In this document: one piece after another, positions 23,801-34,954 of the stretch
Position numbering within the stretch: position 1 is the stretch's first letter
Layout: every line of letters begins with the position of its first letter
Assembly (NCBI GenBank): GCA_019828595.1
Contig: JAHQRK010000010.1
Coordinates: 930,001-994,000 of the forward strand
Direction of reading: 5' to 3'
Origin: Aphanomyces cochlioides
Lineage: Eukaryota > Oomycota > Saprolegniomycetes > Saprolegniales > Verrucalvaceae
Length of the DNA: 64,000 bases
Made by a program: the position numbers and the translations under genes
Notes under the pieces: model-generated
Told to the model about the DNA's origin: nothing
The model's database searches: none
What the model saw: the letters and a program-made list of their open reading frames with translations, nothing else

Positions 23801-26138
23801 CCCACAGCCTTCGACAACGTATGTTTGAAGCAAATCCATAGCGAAGACGAGCTCTGGGCCAGATGGCTCATGCCATTCGATTTGAACGTTGCCCCAAGAA
23901 CAGGTCACCCCGACGAATTGAGACATCGTATGTTGCATTCCTTCATTCCAAGCATCTTGAGGCAAGGAACGCGAATGATCTGGTTGATACGTTCCAGTGA
24001 GTCGAACCAAGGTGTGTCGAAGGATTTTACATCCCAGTTTAACAACTTTGGAGTTTGAATGAGCACTCGTAAATGCTAACAAGTCCTTGATATTCTCTTG
24101 TTGAGGAAGCAAGTATGTCCCAGTTGCACGTTGGACAACACCATCAATCAGTCGTAATTGCCATAACAGCTCTTGTGGGCTCAAATGTTTGGAGGAAAGT
24201 GCAGTCGTGACGGCAGGCACAAATATCTTTTGGATGGCTTGCTCGGGCGAAGGTCCCGTTACAGCTCGGACAAGACCGGCCACGGCTTTACCGGCGTTGG
24301 GCAAAAAGTATGACTGAAGAAAATCCACCACTCTTTTCAAGGCAACGGAATACAATTCAGGTGACAGCTGCACAAATAGCTGATTTAACACCATTTGCTT
24401 GTGAATTCCAATTTGAAACGTGTCATTTGTCTTAGTGCTTGAGCTTGGCTTGTCCTGAATGCGAAGCAGAGCAAAAAGACGATCCAACATGACAAGTACC
24501 CAGCTTTCCAATGAAGCGCCCAGACGCCACAGTATGTCATCTACATCACTTGAGATGGAACGAGGAGCAAACAGCTGTGAATTCAGGTCGTCAATGTATT
24601 TCATCGTCAAAGCACTTCGAGGACCACGAGGGCGAGTCGTGTCGTCAGACACCGGTAAATACATGAGCCACGTACTGTACAATTGCAGTGTTCTGCTTGT
24701 TTTTCCATCGTCATTGGGGTCAATCCCTGGAAGAGTTAATTGCATAATATGCGGCAAATTCTCAATCCAAGATAAGTCGCCTCTAAGGAGGGCTGGGCCG
24801 CATATCATAAGAGCAGATATTGCGCTGGGTGCTTGGTGTGTCTGGTTTAGCGCTGATGGGTCGAGGGCCAACAAGAACTTTCCGATGATCGACGACGACA
24901 TGGATGGAACCAGGTTGATAATATTTCGCAAAGTAAAACTCGCTTTGGAGGAGACACTATGGCTCTTGCCGTAGATTCCAAGAAAGCTCAGCTCGACCAG
25001 TTTCTCCAGGATGGTTTGGTGATCAATCAATTCACGGCCTTGAGCTTTTTCATTTCCAAGTCGTATGGACAAAAAGGCCGAGAGGTAGTACACGAAATCC
25101 GAAATGCCACTTGCGGAATTGCCAGCACTCGATGGATGGAAAAACGGGGTCAACAAATTCAACAATTGATAGAGTAAACCGTGGGTACGAAGAGACGGCT
25201 CAAGCAATTCCACTGATAGCTTCGACGCATAGTATAGCGATGATTTATCTCCGTGCCATCCGCTCAAAACAGTTGGATATTTGCCTTTGGCTGGAGTGGT
25301 GCCCAAATCCGAGGGCAAATTGAATGCTTCTTGGATTTTCGAAAATAGGAAAGGAAGGTGTGGCGACCATTGCTCAATGTTGAACGTTTGACGACTTTGC
25401 TGCTCCTTAACAACGCGTGCAAACAGTCGTAGCCAGTGAAAATCCCATTCGTGGAGAGTATTCACCGCTCCCCAAATCTGAATCCATTCTGACAAAAAAG
25501 GAGACGCGTCGAGCTTTGCTGGCCAGAGCAATGATAATTGTGCAGCAGCCTTCAAGCAAACTTCTTCGTTTGTTCGAGTAAGGTCTGGAGCTAACCGTGT
25601 CCATAGTGATGTGTCCAGCGGGTAATGAGGGCGCGCTTTGGCGAGGAATTTCAAGAGTACCGTGTTGTACTGCGAAACGCGATCTTCTGAAACATGTCGC
25701 ACTGGTAGTGGAGTTGCGTAAAAAAGGGCTTCCCATCGATCAAGCGGAACTTGCCAATCGATTTGAGCTTGATCTGGCTCATCGCGATATGCTTTGCGAT
25801 TCTTCTTGAGGAGAAGCATGACTGCATTGAGAGCTTTGATTTGATAATCCAACAAAGTGTCCGGTTGGAATGCAAATTTCACCAAGGAATGACTCAAACT
25901 GACGCAAACGGCATGGGGGAGTGTATATTTGAGTCGAAAGAACGTTTCAATGTTACGGAAGTGATGCGCAGCGACTTGATCCCATTGTTCATTTGAGAGA
26001 TTCGTCTCGAGCGTCTACAAGGCCATGAGCATGAATTTCGAAGGACATCAATACTTGAATCTCCCCGAGTCGAAAATTTTCGTCCGCTTCGACTTTGGAG
26101 CGCATATGCGTCGGCAACAACGACGAATATACATGCAT
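20786..26138 (-). CDS. proteasome activator Blm10/PA200 (PSME4), C-terminal frame altered
   Basis: Exon 1 is 26138-26055 (28 codons), then a 40-nt intron, then a single exon from 26014 open to a stop at 20786, about 1770 residues. This is a HEAT-repeat solenoid of the size of PA200/Blm10, which caps the 20S proteasome and opens its gate. Family blocks include [12 protein letters not shown] near the N-terminus and [18 protein letters not shown] near the C-terminus. Just after this block the frame should continue as [11 protein letters not shown] and stop at 20890, the YYx ending that docks into the 20S ring. A CCAACCAA tandem (20933-20940, minus strand) shifts the frame and replaces the tail with ~35 unrelated residues that run antisense to the PP1 last exon. 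See finding. Confidence 0.88.
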
Positions 26139-26302
26139 GCTGACGTTGGCGGCTGTGGTGTCTGTCCCTTCTGCTCTTGGTCGAAAATTCAAAAATGATT
26201 TGTGATTAATTCTTTTTCTATTTTCTCTTCGTTTTTGTATGTTGACGTCCCGTCATCAAGTTCAAGTCCTTCCACGGATGTCTTTTTTAATGAATGTGTG
26301 TC

Positions 26303-26684
26303 ATGCTTCCTTATCCCCAGGAAGACCTCGGCCGTGTGCGTCACCAAGTCCATCTGGAGCTCACCAAGCTATCGCGTCGAGCTGAGCATTGGATAAGCCG
26401 CACATCTGGTCTTTGTATCATACAGTTCGTAGGACGTTTGACTATAGTTCAACGTGGCAATCTTGTATCACCCCCTCGCAAGACACCGAAAAGAAACGAG
26501 CAAACTCAAGGCAATCCAACTTGTGGAGGACTCAAAATCGTCGACGTGCGATCAAACACAAGAGTGCAGACATTCTCTTCAAGATGTTGGCTAGTCGGCT
26601 CTATTGATCGAGCTCACATGTACGCCCCCCAAAGTTGACATCGGCGTGGGAGGTGATCCGACAAAGAAACGTGGACTGCTCTAG
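26303..26684 (+). CDS. small basic protein of unknown function
   Basis: Exons 26303-26408, 26448-26545 and 26595-26684 splice in frame (39- and 49-nt introns) into about 97 residues. The N-terminus is helical (HQVHLELTKLSRRAEHWI), the middle is Pro/Arg/Lys-rich, and the end is GVGGDPTKKRGLL. No family recognised. The 5' end is uncertain: the polypyrimidine run ending CCCCAG at 26321 looks like a splice acceptor, and an alternative first exon from an ATG at 26239 would give MLTSRHQ joined to EDLGRVRHQ. It is divergent from Blm10, about 100-165 bp away. Confidence 0.45.
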
Positions 26685-26848
26685 TGGACTGTAGAATTCA
26701 ATGCTCGCCCAAGATAGAGATGCTGCTTCCCTGGTATGTCGAACAACATAATGGTTCCAAGGCTTTCTCTCAGTGAGCACTTGACAGGTTGAAACCCTTA
26801 AACCCCTCAACCCCTCATTCGTTTAACCTCTTGGTTATCCGGCGTTCA

Positions 26849-27811
26849 ATGTCGTTCCTTCAGCGACTCCGCGCGGCGCTGCTCAAGAATCCAGCCCAGT
26901 TGATTGCATCACCCAAAGTAACTCCTTGGATATGACTTTTTGCGTGACTCTATATCTTTCAGCGTGCGAGTGTTGCGGCGATTTTTCGACACTCGCCAGT
27001 GGCTGGTGAGGAAGGTACGAGACTCACGCGGCGAAATCAAGGATTTGACATGAGTGCCACTTGCGTAGACAAAATCCAATTGCTCTTTATCAGGCGAAAA
27101 GTCAATCCAAGAGATGCGTGGAGTGGGCAAATGGCATTCCCAGGAGGTCGTGCTAAAGAGGGTGAAGAAGATCTCATGGCAGCGATTCGAGAAACATGGG
27201 AGGAAATTGGTATTGAAATCAATGAGAGTGATATGATCGGTCGTTTGGATGATCGCCCTGTGCACTATGGAAAGACTGTCGCGACGCCCTTTGGTATGAA
27301 TGAACTCTTTGCCGTCGACCGTCGATAACCGGTTGATACGCAGTTTTCTATGTGAAGAACGACGTGCCATTCACACCAAAATTGCAAGCGGACGAAGTCT
27401 CTGATGTATTATGGGTTGACGTCGATTTTATCACGACAAGTCCCATCAAAAACCTGCGTATCCCAAGTAAATACATTTTCCCCGATGTGAGAGCCTTGCA
27501 TGCCGCTGAGCAGGTGTGCTTAACCCTCAAGGTTTTATGCTTATATATATGTGCAGGCAAACGGAGCGCCATTGGAAATGGAGCACATCGATTTTCCTTG
27601 CATTTACCTGCCACGACCAAACGGACAACCTGAAGACGACAAGGAGAGACATGTTCATGACTTTGTCTTGTGGGGCTTGACGTACAACATGGTGTCCGAT
27701 ATTTTACACGCTGGAGGCTTTGAGAAGCTGCCAATGTTGTCTGAGGCTGTGCGATCCCTGCAAGAAAAGATATTCCACAACAAAATTGGTAAACCCGAGA
27801 GTAACTTGTAA
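26849..27811 (+). CDS. Nudix hydrolase, CoA diphosphatase type (NUDT7/8-like)
   Basis: Five exons: 26849-26917, 26963-27014, 27069-27293, 27344-27513 and 27557-27811; 256 residues. The Nudix box fits GX5EX7REUXEEXGU exactly (from the second Gly of FPGGRAKEGEEDLMA through RETWEEIGI). It is preceded by LLFIRRKVNPRDAWSGQMAF, the extra motif of CoA-cleaving Nudix enzymes. Expected reaction: CoA or acyl-CoA to 3',5'-ADP and (acyl)phosphopantetheine, in peroxisomes or mitochondria. The C-terminus (ESNL) is not an obvious peroxisomal signal. A TTATCCGG word sits about 10 bp upstream of the ATG. Fits with the lipid-related genes nearby, though no operon logic applies. Confidence 0.88.
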
Positions 27812-28548
27812 AAATTGCGAGCATGCTTCATTGCCATTCAGGTCTTAATGCATTCTGGATGTGACAGTTGGCGCAGGGGAAGCTCCCCTATTGTGCTCTA
27901 CGATAGGACATCACAGACCATGAGGCCACACTCACGATTGCGTGTATTCTATCGATAATACACGCATTATGTTCTCCGTCGTCGGGAACGCGATCAGACT
28001 ACAGTCGTGTGAATCTAAGTGGCATAAATGTAGTGAGATCAGTAGAGTTGGTTTACGCGCAAAAAACGTGACGAAGATATGATCGAACATCGGGCGATAG
28101 TTTGCATTCAGTTGGCCAATGTTGCAGCCAAACAGTGTGCGTCAAGTCAGTTCATTCTCCCATGAGATGGCACGAAAAAGCTTTTTCTCCTTCAGAATGT
28201 GCTGGTTCATCCAAATTCGTGTTTAGAAACTCATCATGAGATTCATTCCAGGCCACCTCACCCAGAAAATCTTGGCCAAGCATTATAAACATTCACATTC
28301 TGCCAGTTGCGTCTGCAGTCGCCATGGTAGTACAGCGGTCCAGGCGTAAACTTAGCGGGAAGATTGCCCATGGACTTTCTCTGGAAAGATCTTGGATCTT
28401 GAGAGCCAGAAAATATTTTTTTTAGAAAATATCAAATTTTCGTATCAATTTTATGACATTCAATTTGAATCTTGCACTAAAAGGTGCAATCCGGAAAATT
28501 ATCCGGACCAAATCATCTTGGAGAGAAGATCGTCCAGCAGTCGGCAGC
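27812..28548. other. intergenic region upstream of the Tousled-like kinase gene
   Basis: No gene seen in about 740 bp. A near-perfect hairpin, GCGTGTATT / AATACACGC, lies at ~27935-27965. At 28488-28508 two motif copies (ATCCGGAAA, TTATCCGGAC) lie 40-60 bp before the kinase ATG, likely part of its promoter. Confidence 0.5.
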
Positions 28549-30081
28549 ATGGAGTACGACGACGACATTCTTGAAATCTGGACGGAATATGGCATGACGA
28601 TACAGGACAACCAAGTGGAAGTAGTGGACTTAACGATGACACCACCGTCGCCCGAGCCAAAGTCGATCAAAAAGCTTGAGATCCCGCGCGAATATGAACA
28701 TCTCCGGTTACAATATCATGAGGAATTCAACCAGCTCCAAGCCGAACTGCAGTCCCTGGAGCAAGAACTGGGCCACAAACGACGAGATCTTGACTTAGAA
28801 GAATTGTATGTCGACAAGGTTAAGCGTCAACCCATCACATCACTCGAGCATGAGCAAACTTTACGTAACTTGCAAGAAAGGCTTGTTCAAAAAAGAAGCT
28901 CCTTCAGGGTACACAAGCTTGCTCTACCAGCGATCCTGACATTTGATCCTTCACAGGCTGAACGAATACGACATGCACAACTGCAGCGTCGGATCTCAAT
29001 ACAAAACCGTATAGTGCTGTATCTACTGCTCGATCCTTAGTGCTTGTTACGTAGGTTCTTTCTTCAACGACTTGCCATGTCTGTGCGGTGAGCTGCAGCT
29101 CCGTCATGTACTTGGGCGTGGATCGACGTCTGAAGTTTGGCAAGCATTTTGTTTGCCGACGAAATCGTTTGTCGCAGTGAAACTGTGTACCAATCTCGCA
29201 AGTGCAGAGCAAGAATACAACAATCACAAGGTAAGCAAGGACGAATCACAGAATTGGTAGCTCTGAATTCTCTAGATGATTGCTTCTAACTCATCACGAT
29301 ACGTTGTACCGATCTATTCCCTCTTGTTCACAACAGTCCACGATATTCCTTACGCCGCCATCACAATGGAGTACATGGAATGCGATCTTGCTCATTTCCT
29401 TGAGGTAAACGAGCTCCCCCTCAAGTATCAGTCGCTTATCGTGACCTCAACTAGACCCACCGACCATGTGCCCCTCTTCTCGCTCGGCATATCCTGCAGC
29501 AAATCGCATTGGCTCTCGCTTACATGCACCAAGTAGATCTCTCCTCATACTCCCTTGGACTAATGTGGCGCAGAACAACATTGCGCACTGCGATCTCAAG
29601 CCTGCCAACATCATGGTGGCCGATGCAAATGGCGCTGTGACGCTGCGACTGTCAGATTTCCACTTGTCAAGGTCAAAAACTGATCCAATTATCGTTGGAT
29701 CGATGGCATCGCCGGGCTATGCCCCTCCTGAGTGGCATCTTTTGAGCTCGACGCACGAGAGCCACATGGCAGCAACATCTTACGAGAAGTTTGACGTGTG
29801 GGGCCTTGGCGTGATCTTCTTCCAATGCCTCTTTGGCCGCCATCCCATGGGATCCTTTGCTTCGAAAGTCGAGCTCAAGCAACAAATGCTCAACTACTCC
29901 AAACTCCACGATCTTGTCTTTCCAGCTCCAGTCGCGGACGTCGATAAGGTACTCAAAGCTTCAAAATGGAGTCTTAAGCACTCTCTAGGCGATATTACTG
30001 GAATGCCTTCGACCGCAATGGGAAGGCCGACCGACGGCGTTGCAAGTGCTGCATCTAATGTCGCCCAAGTCACTAGGGTGA
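28549..30081 (+). CDS. Tousled-like serine/threonine kinase, divergent
   Basis: Seven exons: 28549-28908, 28957-29008, 29055-29230, 29276-29404, 29455-29532, 29574-29948 and 29989-30081; 420 residues. An N-terminal coiled coil (residues ~45-135) leads into NRSFFNDLP, matching the TLK linker before the kinase domain. Kinase motifs: GRGSTSEV (~156), FVAVK (~178), HCDLKPANIM (~269), SDFHLS (~291), SPGYAPPEW and KFDVWGLGVIFFQCLFGRHP, the last closely TLK-like. Tousled-like kinases phosphorylate the histone chaperone Asf1 in S phase. HRD reads HCD and DFG reads DFH, so catalysis may be altered; the metal-binding Asp is kept. Intron 1 is frame-neutral if retained. Ends 18 bp from the convergent transporter. 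Confidence 0.82.
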
Positions 30082-30099
30082 TTCAAACCATTGTATTCA

Positions 30100-31461
30100 T
30101 TATGTCTCATGCGGCTCGAGCTCGTCGTCGTCGTTGTAGTCTTCAGGTCGATCTTTGTCAACTTGAGCGACGATGACATACTCATCCATGACAATCGACG
30201 GAGGAGGTGAAGCTCCTGCTCCTGCATTACTTGCTGCTGCGGTGGCTTTGAGGTACGAATACGACATGAGTCCAAGAGTGGCTATGCAAAGCCCCGCAGC
30301 GTTGATCGCACTCAGCTGGTCATGAAAGACAAGCATAGCCATGAGGATTTGCATGACATCTTTCAAGTTGCCAGCGATCCCAAGCGAGAGTGCCGATGTC
30401 TTCTTGACCAGCTCGACTTCGACGTAGATGAGAACAAAGGAAAGAATGCCTCCAGCAATGAGGAAAAGAATGCATTCGCCCCAGAGAGCTGGTGTTTGGA
30501 CGAAGACGGATTGTGACAACGCTTCACCTTCGACGAGGAGCGCAATCGGCAGCAACGAGAGCGCACTCACGGGGGCAATGTGGTAGACCACAGCGAGGGC
30601 TCTAGAACAAACAAGTCATCAGTGAGGACGGGATTGTTTGATATCCCCACTTGTTTTGCGATGCGTCCATACGCTGCATGAGAAATTGCGTGAGGACCCA
30701 GCGCAGCGTCCCGAGGATGGAGGCAAAGAGGACGAGGAGGAAGCCAAAGAGGACGAAATGGATCGTACCGTAGCTTGCCAGTCCAATGCCGATACAAATG
30801 ACAACCACGACGACGAGCAACGGCACCGTGGGTTTCTGAAGCCCGAGAAGGATAGAAAAGAGGAGGTTCCACACATTGCCACCAGATTTGACGATCGTAA
30901 AGAAGGACACGGTGATGTACTCGAGCGACATGTTGGACATGACTATATCCGCTCCTGTAAAGAGTCCTATCGGGACACAAAGTCTAGAGAGTGAGGGGGA
31001 GATGAGCGAGATCGAAGAGAAAGAGAGGTGTACCGCCAGTAGTTAATGCTTGCAATAGGTGCAATGGATCGCCGATGCCGCCAATGGACAATGCGCGACA
31101 AGATCGACTTCACAGTCATGTGAACACAACCCATTGTGAAAACAAATGAAAAGCCGCCGCGCCAGACTTTTATGAACCACTTGTTGAATAGCGTCATCGT
31201 AATACTCATAGCATACCATGCGAGGATATACATGGCGACGTCAAGCCCATGCACGATGCGTCTCGTCGACAGAGGCAACTTCGACGTTGAGGACGCTTGG
31301 CGTTGCAGCATAAGCTTAAGAGCGAGAAGCGACGTCGCGAGCAGCGAGAGAAAGATGCACAGGTAGAAAAGAGGCACTGAGCCATACGCAGAAGCGGAAG
31401 ATTGGGACGCTTGGAGCTGCATCATGGCCGTTGCGTTCGCTCTTGACTCATGATTGTCCAT
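30100..31461 (-). CDS. triose-phosphate/nucleotide-sugar transporter family (SLC35C2-like)
   Basis: Three exons: 31461-31034, 30983-30651 and 30601-30100; 420 residues. About ten hydrophobic segments typical of the TPT/EamA fold: LFYLCIFLSLLATSLLALKL, WYAMSITMTLFNKWF (the NK motif of this family), a GLFTGADIVMSNMSLEYITV block, FVLFGFLLVLFASILGTLRW and a final SYSYLK helix. The cytosolic C-terminus is acidic (YNDDDELEP). Members exchange sugar phosphates or nucleotide sugars in Golgi, ER or plastid membranes; the substrate cannot be read from sequence. The 18-bp gap to the kinase gene means overlapping 3' ends. Confidence 0.85.
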
Positions 31462-31650
31462 CTCGGAGGTTCAATTTGGCAGAAATTCAGAGATTACCTG
31501 GTTTTAACGACCTTAATTTAATGACATTCTCAAATGTTTAATTTTTATACTTAAATTATTCGAAAATTTAGTGACACCTTGATTTTAATGACATTAGGTT
31601 ATATTAGAGATATCACTAAATCGAAGGTAAGATTGAGACAGTGAGGATGG

Positions 31651-32514
31651 TCAAAATGTGATGGAAAGTTGCCATGTCGATTGAATAAAGTGGCGTTGAA
31701 GCTGCGCGGAGGACTCGAGTGCTTGATCGACGAGCTCTTCGCGACGTTTTTCAGTTGCGTAGGCAGCTTCGCATGCCTTGGAGCAAAAGTTGTAGCCATG
31801 GGCGTGGAAGCTAGTATCTCGGCTGATCTACAACAATGAGCTTCCCACGGCGACCAAGGTCGTACTGTGTGGAAGCATTGCCAGCAAATGCATCTCGATG
31901 GCTGGGAGGTTTCAGTTGCTACCTACACAAAGCACCGATAGTGAGATGCCAAGGAATATATTCCTAACAGTATGTTTCGGTGTCTTTGGCTCATTTGAAC
32001 CGCGCCAGGCATGAAGTGCTTCCAGAAACGATTGATGGCTCGCTTCTTCATTAAACTCTTCGTCGTGGTTATCGTGCTGTTTTTGCTCGGCAATGGCTCG
32101 TGGTTGACTGCGGCATGCAGCTTGTAGCTCAAGAACCGGCTGCAAGATTTCCTGCAGTTCCATCAACGCACGACGGTGGTGTAGAGCAGTACCTTGCGCT
32201 GTTTCAACACGGTGATGCCCATCTTTGTCAATCTCTCTGGCGTCAACGCAAGTAGAAATGCGCCTAAACAACGATCCAAAGCTAGTTGATCGTTCTTCAT
32301 TCAAGCACAGCACACCTGTCACCTGAACTCGGCGAAACTGTTCTTCGTACGACGCTAGTTGGTTTGCGTGAACCCACTGGATGACGTCTTCGGTAGCCCA
32401 TTCCTCCACTGCCTTGCCTTCTACCTCTATAGAGCGTCAAATCCATACCAGTGTCTTCTCCGCCTTCGCTGTCTTACTCTTCAAGAGCTTCAGCCCTGCA
32501 TGGCGCTTGGACAT
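31651..32514 (-). CDS. SAM-domain protein with C-terminal cysteine-rich zinc finger
   Basis: Six small exons: 32514-32478, 32426-32316, 32263-32193, 32151-31969, 31922-31855 and 31810-31651; 209 residues. Splicing restores a full SAM domain (residues ~20-72: WATEDVIQWVHANQLASYEE, then VTGAFLLALTPERLTKMGI), a typical protein-interaction fold. The C-terminal part has Cys pairs CICWQC...C and FCSKAC spaced like a treble-clef/TRASH-type zinc finger, followed by a charged helix. Only the spliced frame gives these motifs. I do not know this domain pair from a named family. It is divergent from the small gene at 32590 with 75 bp between starts. Confidence 0.72.
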
Positions 32515-32589
32515 GTTGGACTGACTTGAAACTGTCAACGGAACGATTGAACCGCCGTTCTCTCTTCAAGACACCAACAAACGAACTCT

Positions 32590-33001
32590 ATGAGCCGCAG
32601 TAACAACCAACAAGACGAACAAGACGAGCGAGATGGTTTGTTCCTCTTCCTTCCTTGGGCTATCTCACGCTTCTGCATTCTAGCTGCAATATCTACTGGG
32701 TCACCCATCGTCAATGCAGCCTTTGTTGCAGCCTGCCACGATGCCAACCAGGTCTCTCCATCTAGCAGACGATGACTTGATCCCCTTACTGCTTGAGATA
32801 TCCTAGCGCTCCATGCTTGAGCTCGAACGCTTGGAGACACGTCGTCGAGAGATTCGAGCTCGTCTTGGTATTTCCAACGCCATCATGCTCGACGTACGAC
32901 TTGACTGACCTCCATTGAGCACTGATAATGCATGGATGTAGTGGATTCAAGAACACCAAGCGATGGTCGAAGCTGGACTACTACACCATTTGCCGGTTTA
33001 G
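32590..33001 (+). CDS. small protein whose stop region is hit by a transposon
   Basis: Exons 32590-32635, 32684-32751, 32807-32893 and 32942-33001 splice in frame (48-55 nt introns). They give 86 residues ending in the inverted repeat of the downstream element. The sequence is hydrophilic: a Gln/Asp/Arg start, AAISTGSPIVNAAFVAACHD, then a charged helix (LELERLETRRREIRARLG) and WIQEHQAMVEAG. In the uninterrupted locus the codon after EAG would be TAG (35160 side), so the insertion adds about seven residues (LLHHLPV). No family recognised. A minus-strand frame over 32535-32840 also looks fair, but the four in-frame GT-AG introns support the plus strand. Confidence 0.55.
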
Positions 33002-33165
33002 TTCGCTTAACTTGCGATATATTTCGTATCACGTGCAATATATTTCGTATGACTTGCAATGTATTTCGTATGACTTGCATTTAATTTCGTGACTCGCGAC
33101 GAAAATCGATTTATATTTCGCATGACTTGCATTATATTTCATACCTCTTGCATTTAATTTCGTAT
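32978..33165. repeat. left inverted arm with ~21-bp internal repeats
   Basis: Tandem-like array of TATTTCGTATnACnTGCA units, interrupted by a TCGCGACGAAAATCGA spacer. Inverted copy in the right arm. Confidence 0.8.
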
Positions 33166-33208
33166 TTTTTAGCTTATATTTCGTATCACGTGCATTTAAA
33201 TTCGTATA

Positions 33209-34739
33209 CAGTCATGGCTCGATTTAGTGAACCCTTCAACAATATAAAATATTACAGTTATCGTGTTCCACACGGGTAATGATTATGAAAGGTATATTCT
33301 ACACATCGAAATGCGCTGTGCAGTTCACAACAACATCCAAAGCATTCAGTGAATTATTCATGACATTAACCTACAACTGCCAAATCTCAGTACCGTTTGA
33401 GTCCTCGACAAGTTCATGCAATTCCTCATCAAGAATTGCAGTGTGTCTCCAGCAATTGGCAATTGAAACTTGTCCAATTCTACACCAAGCTTCCTTCACC
33501 AACTCCATTGCTTCGAGAACATTCATTTCTTGGAGCTTTGCAACACGTTCACGAGCATTTTCAATGTCATCACGCCCCAAACTTCGAATAAACGCATCGA
33601 ATCTCTTGACTAGTACTTTCTCCTTGAGTCGTTCGATTTTGGACTTGAACATACGAATGATTCCTGCATCCTGAGGCTGTAGGTAGGGCGTTGTATTTGG
33701 AGGCAGCATCACTATTTTGACATTTGACAATTCTCCATCGTAGCGATGAGACGATACATTGTCCAGCAAGAGCAAAATATTCCTATCTTCCTTGGCCATT
33801 TCTTCGTTGAATCTTTGAATCCAGCAGGAAAAGACATGCTTCGTCATCCAACCTTTTTTCGCACTTGTGTACCCTAGACCAGAGGGCTCTTGCTTGCCAA
33901 AACAACGCGGACGGGCAGACTTTCCAACAAACAAAAGGGGCGGTTTGCATGAGCCATCGGCGTTGCTTGTGAGAGCAACCGTGATTCGTTTCTTGATAAT
34001 TTTTCGACCAGGGAAGCCAGATACCGACACCGTTCTACGCGATTCAGCGCAGTAAAAGTATGCCGTCTCGTCCATGTTATAAATGTCACGAGCGTCGTAG
34101 CCTCGTGTTATTTGCTTGAGATTTTCTCTTCCTCTTTCTACGTCCGCTGGATTGACTGACACAGCTTCACCATGTATATTGCGAACTTTGAGATTGTGTC
34201 GTTTCCTGCATCGTCTGATCCAACCACGAGAGAATTGCATCTTCTCAAGTTTTTCGTCAGGCTCGGTTGAATCATTGAGAATCTCGCGTCGTATTTCTTC
34301 ACTTTTCAGCCGAATGGTCGCATCATTCACAATTGTCACCATCCAGTGTTCACATAGCATTATCCACTCAAGTAGTTTTGCTTCGAGAGTGGGGAGAAGG
34401 GGCTTTTTATTTGACTTCCTCTTTGGACAGACGGTTGTGCCTACCGACTGGTGGTTGAGGATGTTGGATATGGTTGACTTTGCTGGAAGGTTTGGAAGGT
34501 CAAAAGACCGTTGCAGCCATCGACTCAGTACCATGTGGGTTTTGTCGGGGAATTGTTCATGATGAATCAGCAATGCGAGCTTTTGCTCGTTTGTGAGCCT
34601 CTGTCGTGTGGCCATCGACGTCTGTGGTGTTCAAACGACTTGAATAAACTCTATATTATTATAATTAGTTGCAGCCGATTGTATATTAAATTTGAAGATA
34701 TATTTATTTTCAGTGGGTTCACTAAATCGAGCCATGACT
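33209..34739 (-). mobile_element. intact pogo-type transposon nested in the larger element
   Basis: Perfect 26-bp terminal inverted repeats (CAGTCATGGCTCGATTTAGT...) at both ends, each flanked by the TA expected of Tc1/mariner/pogo insertions (33207-33208 and 34740-34741). It contains one uninterrupted transposase gene on the minus strand. Identical ends and an open frame suggest a recent insertion. Confidence 0.93.
33371..34615 (-). CDS. pogo/Tigger-like transposase, apparently intact
   Basis: Single exon, 414 residues, starting at an ATG. N-terminal half: two helix-turn-helix units of CENP-B type (LTNEQKLALLIHHEQFPDK, then FSRGWIRRCRKRHNLKVR). C-terminal half: DDE_1 nuclease with NMDETAY, LLLLDNVSSH and LQPQDAGIIR as the three acidic positions; 30 residues separate the last two, as in pogo. 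Followed by a helical C-terminus. All key residues are present and no stops occur, so the protein could be active and could mobilise related short elements. Confidence 0.93.
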   Translation of the reverse strand: MATRQRLTNEQKLALLIHHEQFPDKTHMVLSRWLQRSFDLPNLPAKSTISNILNHQSVGTTVCPKRKSNKKPLLPTLEAKLLEWIMLCEHWMVTIVNDATIRLKSEEIRREILNDSTEPDEKLEKMQFSRGWIRRCRKRHNLKVRNIHGEAVSVNPADVERGRENLKQITRGYDARDIYNMDETAYFYCAESRRTVSVSGFPGRKIIKKRITVALTSNADGSCKPPLLFVGKSARPRCFGKQEPSGLGYTSAKKGWMTKHVFSCWIQRFNEEMAKEDRNILLLLDNVSSHRYDGELSNVKIVMLPPNTTPYLQPQDAGIIRMFKSKIERLKEKVLVKRFDAFIRSLGRDDIENARERVAKLQEMNVLEAMELVKEAWCRIGQVSIANCWRHTAILDEELHELVEDSNGTEIWQL

Positions 34740-34954
34740 GTAAATGCAAAATATATTCAATCTCCTATTGAGATATGAAGTTTCACATGTGTTGCAGTGT
34801 TGGCTTGAACTATGAATTTGCGACGGGCAGCCGCATATGAACTCTGCTGAGCTTGCTTGATGCTCGCATTGACTTATATGGCGATTGAAGTGTCCCATCA
34901 ATTTCTTATGAGTTCGATAACAATTTTTTGTTAGTTTTTCTATGGACTTTTTCT

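Noticed and set aside
31480..31640. AT-rich stretch with weakly inverted TTACCT...GATTTA ends downstream of the SAM gene.
   Set aside because: The match is too short and imperfect to call a transposon.
32242..32315. Reading straight through the second intron of the SAM gene (ERSTSFGSLFRRIS).
   Set aside because: It destroys the SAM domain; splicing 32315-32264 restores VTGAFLLALTPERLTKMGI.
32535..32840. Minus-strand 101-codon frame with protein-like composition opposite the small gene at 32590.
   Set aside because: The plus strand has in-frame GT-AG introns of normal length linking all exons; the minus frame has no continuation or domain.
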